Below, in pieces: positions 56,592 through 64,000 of a stretch of DNA of 64,000 nt. Origin of the DNA: CAWEHU01 sp963808965 (lineage in GTDB: Bacteria > Pseudomonadota > Alphaproteobacteria > Acetobacterales > Acetobacteraceae); contig CAWEHU010000031.1 of assembly GCA_963808965.1 (NCBI GenBank), positions 18,046 through 82,045 of the forward strand, given 5' to 3'. The notes below the pieces were generated by a model. That model was not told where the DNA came from, made no database searches, and worked only from the letters and a program-made list of their open reading frames with translations. Made by a program: the position numbers and the translations under genes. Position 1 is the first letter of the stretch. Every line of letters begins with the position of its first letter.

Positions 56592-57415
56592 ATCTGCCTG
56601 CGTGCGAACAGCGTGATCGCGCCTGCGAGCGGAACAAGCGCCCACAGCACCAGAGCCGCGACGAGCGCGGCCGCGCCGAAGGCCGCGTCGGCTGCCATTC
56701 CGGACATTCCCGCAAGCACTCTCACATCCGGCGTGCCCGTAAGATTGAGCAGCCGGAAAGCATCGGTTGGGTTCAGCAGCAGCAGCCAGGTCAGCATGTG
56801 TGCCGTTACGGTGCGGCCCTGGTCCGCGACGAGCAGCCCGAGCACGCCCATGTCGAAGATCAGTACGAACAAAAGCCAGACCCCGATCGCAAGCCCGCCC
56901 GCCGTGCCGCGGTCGTTCACCAGCGCGCTTACGAGATACCCGATCGCGATGAACGCCGCTCCAAGCAGAATAGAGGAGGCGATCAGGGCGGCGAACGCGG
57001 CCCACGCCTCCGGCCCCGCGCTCGACGTAGCCGCCAAAGCGGCACCCGCTGCGCCATACCCGGCCACTGTCGCCAAGGCGAGCGTGGTCACGTGCCCCAA
57101 GAACTTGCCGACGATCACCTGCCAGCGCGCCACAGGATACGCGAGCAGAAGCGCGAGCGTGCCGCGTTCGTGCTCGCCCACGATCGCGTCGTAGGACAGC
57201 AGCAGCGCGATCAGCGGCAACAGGAAGATGGTGAGGCTGGAAAGGCTCACCACCGTGACTGTCAACGGGCTGACTTTCACCGCGCCGGTCGGGGCCGAGC
57301 CCAGGAATGCGAGCGTGAGCGCAAACAGCGCGAGCAGCATCGTAATGGCGACGACCCAGCGATTGCGCAGGCCATCGCGAATCTCCTTCCCGGCGATAAG
57401 TCGGATCTGCCTCAT
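56588..57415 (-). CDS. nosY: NosY, ABC transporter permease of the nos system
   Basis: A 275-residue integral membrane protein with six hydrophobic helices. The first follows the conserved opening LIAGKEIRDGLRNRWV, and the second contains VSLSSLTIFLLPLIALLLSYDAIVGEHERGTLALLLAYP, the family's signature loop. With NosF it forms the ABC exporter needed to supply the sulphur of the CuZ cluster. Its start overlaps the nosF stop (ATGA). It is intact. Confidence 0.94.
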   Translation of the reverse strand: MRQIRLIAGKEIRDGLRNRWVVAITMLLALFALTLAFLGSAPTGAVKVSPLTVTVVSLSSLTIFLLPLIALLLSYDAIVGEHERGTLALLLAYPVARWQVIVGKFLGHVTTLALATVAGYGAAGAALAATSSAGPEAWAAFAALIASSILLGAAFIAIGYLVSALVNDRGTAGGLAIGVWLLFVLIFDMGVLGLLVADQGRTVTAHMLTWLLLLNPTDAFRLLNLTGTPDVRVLAGMSGMAADAAFGAAALVAALVLWALVPLAGAITLFARRQI

Positions 57416-58329
57416 GCCGCCTCGCGAGGAGCGTCGTCCTCCCGGCGAAGGAATGTGGCGTAGATCTCGTCGAGCGACGGGCGCAGAACCTCGACGTCCT
57501 CCGCCCAGTCCGGTAGCGCGCGCAGCTGTCCGAGGACTCGCGATTCGTCGCAGCGCGTCTCCAGCACGCCGCCGTGCAGGGGTGTCCAATCCCGCAACGC
57601 CTCCAATCCGGGCGTCCTGCCCTCCGGCACGCGCAGGCGTACGCGCACACCGATTCCCGCCAGCTGACGAAGCTCGAGGATGCTGCCGTCCGCCATCTTG
57701 CGCCCGCGATTCATCACGACAACGCGGTCCACCTCCCCCTCGAGCTCGGTCAATGCGTGCGACGACAGCAGGATGGCCGCACCCGAATGGCGCATCTCGC
57801 GGAGGATTTCGTAGAAGCTCTGGCGCAGCGCCGGATCGAGCCCGGTCGTCGGCTCGTCCAGCAGCAGCGCCCGCGGCTGTCCGAGGATCGCCTGCGCGAG
57901 AGCCAAGCGCTGGCGCATCCCCTTGGAATAGGTGCCGACGCGCCGTGTTGCCGCCTGCCCCAGCCCGACCCGGTTGAGAAGTGCGCCATTCGCCCGCACG
58001 GGCTGTCCTTTCAGCCGCGCGTAGAAAGCAAGCGTCTCTCTGCCGGTCATGGATGGGTAAAGCGCGACACTTTCCGGCAAGTACCCGAGCTCGCGTCGGG
58101 CACGCGCCGCCGCACCGGCGGCCGGGTCTTCGCCAAGCGTTTCCACCGCTCCGCTCGTTGGCCGAAGCAAGCCGAGCATCAGCTTGATGATGGTGCTCTT
58201 GCCGGCGCCGTTATGCCCGACGAGCCCGACGCATTCGCCGGGATAGAGCGCCAAATCCAGGTTCCGGACTGCATCGATGCGTCCGAACGATTTCGACACG
58301 CCACGAAGCGCGATGATCGGTGCGGTCAT
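57412..58329 (-). CDS. nosF: NosF, ABC transporter ATPase of the nos system
   Basis: A 305-residue ATPase with Walker A GHNGAGKSTI, the signature YSKGMRQRLALAQA, Walker B RALLLDEPTTGLD and the switch His in LLSSHAL. The C-terminal 80 residues form the usual NosF extension. It partners NosY and NosD. The start overlaps the nosD stop (ATGA) and the gene is intact. Confidence 0.95.
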   Translation of the reverse strand: MTAPIIALRGVSKSFGRIDAVRNLDLALYPGECVGLVGHNGAGKSTIIKLMLGLLRPTSGAVETLGEDPAAGAAARARRELGYLPESVALYPSMTGRETLAFYARLKGQPVRANGALLNRVGLGQAATRRVGTYSKGMRQRLALAQAILGQPRALLLDEPTTGLDPALRQSFYEILREMRHSGAAILLSSHALTELEGEVDRVVVMNRGRKMADGSILELRQLAGIGVRVRLRVPEGRTPGLEALRDWTPLHGGVLETRCDESRVLGQLRALPDWAEDVEVLRPSLDEIYATFLRREDDAPREAA

Positions 58330-59651
58330 GTGGGCGGGCCGAGCAACTCCAATGCGGGCGGGCGTACCGGCGTCATGAGCGGCGCGCTGTCGATGACGCC
58401 CCCGGGATGTATGGCCGGAAACGCCGATTGCGCCCAGCGGACGACCTGCACCGCCGGGCTGTTCAGGAGCAGCTTGGCAGCGGGGGCGCGCCAGATCACC
58501 TGGTCGATGACATCGTTCGGGCGGTAGGCGGTGTCGGCGATGCCGTCTCCGTCAAGGTCGAACGCAGGGTTGTCGCTCCAGTAATTCCCGCGGCCGCGCA
58601 CCGACCAATCGAGCGAGCGGGTTCCCACGTACATCACCTGGTTCTGGTTGGCGACGAAGGAATTCTCGGTAATCTCGTTCCGCTCGGAGCCGGCGGTGAA
58701 GTGGATGCCGACACGGCAACCCTCGAACCAGTTGCCTCGAAACGTGTTCTTGTTCGCGTTGTAGATGAAAACGCACTTGTCGCTGTCCCGAACGACATTG
58801 CCCTCGATCTTCGACCCGTTCGCGTAATTGAATAACAGGCCGTGATCGCGGTCGTGGTCGGACACGTTGCCGGTGAGCGTCAGGCGATCGGAATACATCA
58901 TCACGTAACCGACGTCGTTGCCGACCGAGATGTTGTCCGAGACCTCGCTCTCATTCGTGTACATGAAATGCACGGCGAACCGGAGATCGCGGAACCGGTT
59001 GCCGCGAATGACGTTCTCGCGGTTGGTCACCGAGAAGACACCGTCGCGGCCGGAAACAACATCGTTATCCACGATAGCCGTGCCAGGCGTGTTCCAGAGC
59101 GAGATGGCCGGCCCCCGCTCCGGCCGTCGCAGTGTGCGGAGCCCCTGGATGAGGTTGCGGCGGATAAGCGCCTGCTGTGGCCCATCGGCATAGACAGCGA
59201 TCAGGTTGTCCTGAAGCGTGTTGTCTTCGACAACCGCGCGATCAGCCGTTCGGTCGAGGAAGATGCCGGCCTGCTTGTCGATCAAACTGAGGCCGGAGCC
59301 GCGCACCGTCAGATCGCGGATCGTCACGTCGGGCGCTGTCACCCAAAACGTGCGTCCTTCGCGGAGGCCGTCCACTACGGCCCCCGGCTCACCTTCGAGC
59401 GTCAGGCCCGGCGTGCCGATCACGACGCTGCCGCGATGCACGCCGGAGGCGAGCCGGAGCGTGTCGCCCGGCGCGGCGCGGGCGATAGCCTCGCCCAGCC
59501 CGTCGCCCGCCGGAACCAGGGTCGTGGCCGCGCGTGCGACGCCCGCCGGTAGAGCGAGAAGCAGCACAGCCGCAATCCCAGCCCGCAGCCGTCCGGCTCC
59601 CCAGCCCCCTCCCGCACCGGAAGGGAGCTCTCGGCGCGGCACTCCGGTCAT
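58326..59651 (-). CDS. nosD: NosD, periplasmic copper-processing beta-helix protein
   Basis: A 441-residue protein with a signal peptide (LRAGIAAVLLLALPAGVARAA) and the parallel beta-helix repeats of the carbohydrate-binding/NosD type: IRDLTVRGSGLSLIDKQAGIFLD, VVEDNTLQDNLIAVYADG and GNYWSDNPAFDLDGDGIADT. It is needed to mature the CuZ centre of NosZ. The ATG at 59651 begins eight bases after the nosZ stop. An ATG 10 codons earlier is possible. It is intact. Confidence 0.92.
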   Translation of the reverse strand: MTGVPRRELPSGAGGGWGAGRLRAGIAAVLLLALPAGVARAATTLVPAGDGLGEAIARAAPGDTLRLASGVHRGSVVIGTPGLTLEGEPGAVVDGLREGRTFWVTAPDVTIRDLTVRGSGLSLIDKQAGIFLDRTADRAVVEDNTLQDNLIAVYADGPQQALIRRNLIQGLRTLRRPERGPAISLWNTPGTAIVDNDVVSGRDGVFSVTNRENVIRGNRFRDLRFAVHFMYTNESEVSDNISVGNDVGYVMMYSDRLTLTGNVSDHDRDHGLLFNYANGSKIEGNVVRDSDKCVFIYNANKNTFRGNWFEGCRVGIHFTAGSERNEITENSFVANQNQVMYVGTRSLDWSVRGRGNYWSDNPAFDLDGDGIADTAYRPNDVIDQVIWRAPAAKLLLNSPAVQVVRWAQSAFPAIHPGGVIDSAPLMTPVRPPALELLGPPT

Positions 59652-59658
59652 CGGTGCC

Positions 59659-61601
59659 TCAGGCCGTCTTCGGATGAACAATCATCCGCCCGGACATCTC
59701 CATGTGCAGGGCGTGGCAGAACCACTGACAATACCACCAATGCACACCCGGCCGGTCGGCGATGAAGGTAACGGACGAGGTTTGCTGCGGCGAGATCTCC
59801 ATCATGACCCCGTGGCGGATGATCGTGAAGCCGTGTGTCAGGTCCTCGACGTCGTCCATGTTGGTGACAAAGACGGTCACTTCGTCGCCCTCGTTCACCT
59901 CAAATTTGTCGAGGCTGTATTGGGGCGCTTGCGAGGTCATGTAAACTCGCACCTTTTTGCCATCGCGGATGATATTGGCGGCCTCCTCGAGCTTGACGCC
60001 GTCCTTTGCTGCCCATTGCCGAGCTTCTTCCCACATCGGGTCGTCGCGCTTCCAGATTGCCTCCGGCTTCACTTTGGAACGATGCACGATGCAAATGTCG
60101 TGTGGCTCGGCAAAGCTCGGTCCATCATGCACGAGCTTCATCTCGTCGCCGGAGATGTCGATGAGCTGGTCATTTTCCGGATGCAGCGGACCCGCGAGAA
60201 TGAATCGGTCCTTGGAAAACTTGTTCAGCGACATCAGCCACTTGCCGTCGGCCTCCTTGGTCTCGCCCATGGAGCTGTGATTATGCCCTGGCTGATAATG
60301 CACATCGATCTTTTGAACGACCGGGTCCACTTTCTCGCCCGCGTAGGCCCGCCTCGCCTTGTCGATGTTCCACTTCACCACCTGGCTGTCGATGAACAGC
60401 GTGGTGTAGGCGTTGCCGCGGCCATCAAAAGCCGTGTGCAGCGGCCCCAGCCCCAGCTCCGGCTCGGCGACCACGATGTCGCGCGGCTTGATCTTGTCGT
60501 CGAAGAGGTCGTCCAGCTTGCGCACGTCGATCATGGTGACCGTCGGCGAAAGCTTGCCGGCAAAAACGACATGGATGCCGTCCGGCGCGGCATTGCAGCC
60601 GTGCGGCGAGTTCGGCACCGGAATATAGCGGGTGTATTTCGACCCGTGCCGGCCATCCACCACCTTGACCCCGATTCATCTCCTTGTAGTCGCCGGTGCG
60701 CACCGCCTCCTCGATGCGCTTGATGTTGAAGATCACCGCCCAGGCCTGCTCGTGATCGGTCATCTCCGCGACCGTCATGCCTTTGTTGGGATTGTAGCAG
60801 GTGGAGAAGGCGTATTTGCCCTGGTAGTCGGCGTCATTGTTATCGAGATTGCCGTCGACCAGCACCTGCCAGGCGACCTCCATCTTGTCGCCATCGACGG
60901 CGGTGAACACCGACCAGTAGTTCTTCTGCGGATCGTCGAGCACCTTGCCATCGTTCGGGATCGGAATGATGTGCTCGCTGTTGCAGAACACATAGCCCGT
61001 GCGGGGGTATCTTTGCGGCCGCATGCCGTGCATGTCGGAAGCGTTGGGGATCTCGATGATCTTGTCGGTCTTCATCACGTCGCAGCGGATGCGCGCGATG
61101 CGGCAGTTGGCCTTGTCCTGGATGAAGATATAGCGCCCGTCATAGGTGCCGTCGGTGAACGACATATGCGGATGGTGCGCGTCGCCGTTGTGGTAGTCGA
61201 TGCCGCCGCCGCGCTTCTCCAGGAACGCCTTGGTGGCCGGCAGCATGCCTTCGGTCATGATCTTCTTGCTTTCGTTGGTGATGCCCCAGCCGGTGGCGCT
61301 GTAGCGATTGAACACCGGGATGCGCATGAGCTCGCGCATGGAGGGCAGGCCGATGATGCGTATCTCGCCGGTCTGGCCGCTGCTGGAAAACCCGTAATAT
61401 TCGTCCAGATCGCCGGGTTTGACCTCGGCGCTCTGGCCCTGTTCCGCGGCGGCCTGCCGCTGTTGCGCCGGGCCGTCGCCTCGGGCACGGGCCGACGGGC
61501 CGCGCCGCCGCAACACCCGCCAAGCCCGCCAAGGTCGCCGTGCCGCCCAGCAACCCGCGCCGGCCCAAGCCGGTCCGGTCTTAGCTTTTATTCTCGTCCA
61601 T
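59659..61601 (-). pseudogene. nosZ: nitrous oxide reductase (NosZ, clade I type), frame broken
   Basis: Reduces N2O to N2 in the periplasm. Pieces in three frames give the whole enzyme. The Tat signal (RRGLLGGTATLAGLAG) leads to the propeller with the CuZ His ligands (AHHPHMSFTDGTYDGRYIF, ASDMHGMRPQRYPR, PHGCNAAPDG, DVHYQPGHNH and FAEPHD), then the CuA domain with WYCQWFCHALHMEM. The frame breaks near 60668 (an extra base before GGGGTC in EMNGVKV), near 61480 and near 61580, where a stop follows MDENKS. AGGAGGAG precedes the ATG at 61601. All metal ligands I looked for survive, so the breaks are recent or artefactual. nosD follows at once. Confidence 0.88.
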
Positions 61602-61638
61602 GCTCTCCTCCTGGAACGCGCGGGAGGGGCGGGCGTAA

Positions 61639-63869
61639 TCAGATCCCGCATGCCCGCGTCATGCGGATGCTTTGTTGGCCTCCCGCACCGGCAGCGGGCC
61701 GGCGGCGAGGCGACGGCGATTTCGCGCGCTTTTCCCGCTTGAGCCGGCGCTGGATCATCACCGGGCACTTCTCGTCGTGGTGGTACAGCATCTGGCAGTG
61801 CAGGCACTGGATGCATTCGTTCGGGTTGATATGGCCCTCGGGATGGATGGCCTGCACCGGGCACTCGTTGGCGCAACGCTGGACGGTTCGCATTCGCGGT
61901 AGGGCGGAGCATCGAACAGCGGAGCCGGGCTGGGGCCAGCGCCGCGGCGGGCGGGCAGAGATAGGGCAGAACAACCGCTCGACCGTGAAATTCGCCGCCA
62001 GCAGCGCCACGGCATAGAGAACAAACGGCCATTCCCGGGCGAAGCGGAGGACGATCGCCGTCTTGAACGGCTCCACCTCGGCCGCCTGCTCGGCGGTGGC
62101 AAGGGCCGAAAGCGAGATGCCGAACAGCACGAGGAACACGATGTATTTCAACGCCACGAGCCGCTGATGCACGCCGAACGGTATGCGGAGCTGCGGCACC
62201 TTCGGCGCGCGCCCGATGCGGTTGACCAGTTCCTGCAACGCGCCGAAGGGGCAGAGCCAGCCGCAGAAGGCGCCGCGGTTCCAGAACAGGACCGAAGCGG
62301 CCGTCGCGAACCAGAGAATGAAGATCAGCGGCGCCATCAGGAAGTAGTCCCAGCGGAAATCGGTGCGGAGCGCGCTGAGGAACGCCAGCACGTACACCAT
62401 GAGAGCTGCGCCTGCGCATACCGGCCGAGCCAGACGAGGGTGAAGACCAGGAAGCCGCCCAGGCGGTCATAGCGGACGGGCCGCCTCGAACCAGTCCTGG
62501 AAGAAGAAGATGCCGGTCACCAGCAGGAGCGCCACCCGCAGCACGCCGATCTCCGCCGCCTTCGCGCGCCACATCGCGTGCCATAACGGCGGCTCCAGGA
62601 TTGAAGCTGCTGCGGCGGCGGCAGCGGAGGGAAAGGGGCGGGCGCGGCGGCCCGGGCCGCGGGAGCAGGCAGGGGCCGAAGGGTATTTCTCGGGCAGGTC
62701 GTACCCGACATCGAACGTCAGAAACTCCTTGCTAGCGAGCCCCGAACGCCCTCTGCACCAGCAGTTGGAGGCGCCACGGCCGGGCGACGTCGAGCGTGGT
62801 GCCTTCGGGTGTCTGGAACAGGTCCACGTCGCGCAGGTCGGGGGCGCCCGGGGGCCGCGACGCCGGAGATGCGCCTGTGGTTGCGGTCGCGGAACCGGAT
62901 GCCGGTATCGCCTTGCAGCAGCTCGACGCGGTCGAACATCCCGCCGCGCACGTAGCCGGTCCCCTTGAAGGAATAGAGGCCGTCGGCCGCGATAAGGACT
63001 GCCTGCTGTCCGGGCTTGAGGCTGCTGCCGGAGCACATCTACGTACCCGGCGTCGCCGAGCAGGCGGCGGCCGATCGCCGGCACACTGACCGGAGCGACA
63101 TAGAGATCGATGAACGTGTCGCCGGGGTCGGACAATTCGGGATGGTCTGCCCCTTCCTGGTTCCCTGAACGCGTGTAGGCGTCGTTGACGTCGCCGACCA
63201 GGGAAGATGCAGCCGGCGGACGCTTCCATCGCCGAGCAGCCCCGTCCAGTCCTCGGGCGCGGCCGCGGAGGGATCGAGCTCTCGCTGTGGAGAGGCGGCC
63301 GCCGCGGCGCCCGCGCCTCCCAGCCTTTCCGTCCGGGCCACGCGGATCGCCGAGCGAATGATGCTTTCGGCGATCACCGTCACGGTCACTGTCGCGCCGC
63401 TGACGATGTCCACCGGCGGTCGCGAGCCGGAGCTATCGCTCGCGAGTTGCAGGACATCGCGCCCTATATAGCCGCGGATGAACGCGGCGATGCGCTCGGG
63501 CGGGATACCGATCAGCACGATCGGTTCGTGATGGTCCATGAGCCGGGCGCCGGTTATCTTTCCGTCCGCGCCCAGTCCCACGAGGATTTGTATCGGCTTC
63601 CCGGAGTAGCCGGTGGAGTTGACCCAGTCCGCGTTCACGAACGCGTAACCCGCGACCCGATTGCCCGACAACACCGGAGCGACTGGTGGATTGCCTTGCG
63701 GGGAACCGTAATGGTCGGCACCCGGCACCAAGTCGGCCGCCGGTACATCGCGCAGGAACTCGCTCAGCCGGCTTTGCGCCGCGCCAGGCGAAGCCGCCGC
63801 GACCAGAAAGACCAGGAGGATGATGACCGCCCCCGCAAGACGGAGGCCGCCGCCGATTGGGTTCGCCAC
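61639..63869 (-). pseudogene. nosR: NosR, membrane flavoprotein of N2O respiration, frame broken several times
   Basis: NosR feeds electrons to NosZ and controls its expression. The signal peptide (GAVIILLVFLVAAASPGAAQ) and FMN-binding domain carry the covalent-FMN motif DIVSGATVT (Thr160 likely). The second half of the periplasmic domain has YVDMCSGSSLKPGQQAVLIAADG-like text and ends with DVGYDLPEKY. The membrane part holds NRGAFCGWLCPFGALQELV and a ferredoxin end (ANECPVQAI, NPNECIQCLHC). At least five frame changes lie between 62400 and 63160. nosZ starts about 38 bases downstream of its stop. It is the most heavily broken gene of the window. Confidence 0.85.
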
Positions 63870-63923
63870 GGTTCACTCAGGTCCGAGAGTGTTTGAGTAG
63901 AGCCCGCGCCGGGGGTGGCGTCT

Positions 63924-63937
63924 TTGCGTTAGATCAA
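63924..63937 (-). promoter_or_regulatory. FNR/DNR-type site upstream of nosR
   Basis: On the minus strand the sequence is TTGATCTAACGCAA, matching TTGAT-N4-ATCAA with one substitution in the second half. Its centre lies about 61 bases upstream of the nosR ATG. A class II activator position (-41.5) would place the transcription start near 63889, about 20 bases before the ATG. It fits oxygen or nitric-oxide control of the nos operon. Confidence 0.65.
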
Positions 63938-64000
63938 ATGCCGTTCCCCGCGCTTGCGCCATCCTATCTAGAATGGACCGGGGAGGAAGAGGGAGGCCGA
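63938..64000. other. window edge, incomplete
   Basis: The last 60 bases carry a purine-rich GGGGAGGAAGAGGGAGG stretch that could be a ribosome binding site for a gene starting beyond the window. Nothing can be called. Confidence 0.3.

Noticed and set aside
59218..60723. 501-codon open frame on the plus strand
   Set aside because: Antisense to nosD and nosZ, with no recognisable domain.

Overview
The window looks like part of a GC-rich alphaproteobacterial chromosome. The conserved core runs dapF-mtaB-ftsY on one strand and, divergently, rpmI-rplT-pheS-pheT-lepA-tRNA-Ser. Palindromic REP-like elements and a clade I nos cluster point the same way. A Rhodospirillales or Acetobacteraceae-like host is my guess from gene content only.

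Layout. (1) 1-6.4 kb: a Ku end-joining gene and a large Lhr-type helicase gene broken in two places, with a serine-recombinase remnant. (2) 6.5-14.8 kb: a tightly packed minus-strand operon (IclR regulator, four-carbon acid sugar kinase, PdxA2-type dehydrogenase, iron alcohol dehydrogenase, DapA-type aldolase, sodium:solute symporter, sialidase-like protein, SDR) that reads as catabolism of a sugar acid and its precursor. (3) 15.4-17.2 kb: a nucleoside deoxyribosyltransferase-like gene and an Old Yellow Enzyme. (4) 17.5-25.9 kb: the most interesting region. It holds a DUF4157 protein with a second, caspase-like-looking domain. Next is a 45-residue peptide with a double-glycine leader that is too short for ordinary gene finding. 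It is followed by a PEP-CTERM-tailed secreted protein, a protein with an HQxxH motif split by an IS3 remnant, a C39 peptidase/ABC exporter and an HlyD-type adaptor. I read this as a peptide natural-product (RiPP or bacteriocin) cassette with an export style familiar from Bacteroidota. (5) 26-38 kb: DUF2147 protein, AMP nucleosidase, LysR regulator, Tat-exported hydrolase, small secreted proteins, OmpA-like lipoprotein, GT39-like glycosyltransferase, 3-dehydroshikimate dehydratase fusion and S41 peptidase. (6) 38-47.5 kb: housekeeping genes, all intact. (7) 47.5-55 kb: TacAT-like toxin-antitoxin pair, flavoprotein disulfide oxidoreductase, PPC protein, a VOC/sigma/YCII cluster, AhpD-like protein and an HpaI/RraA aldolase pair. 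(8) 55-63.9 kb: nosRZDFYLX for nitrous oxide reduction, behind an FNR-type site.

A recurring feature is single-base frame breaks in about fifteen genes. None falls in the 9-kb housekeeping block. At least four sit next to a GTAC tetranucleotide. These may be sequencing artefacts, real decay, or both, so broken genes are annotated with the extent they would have if the frame were restored.
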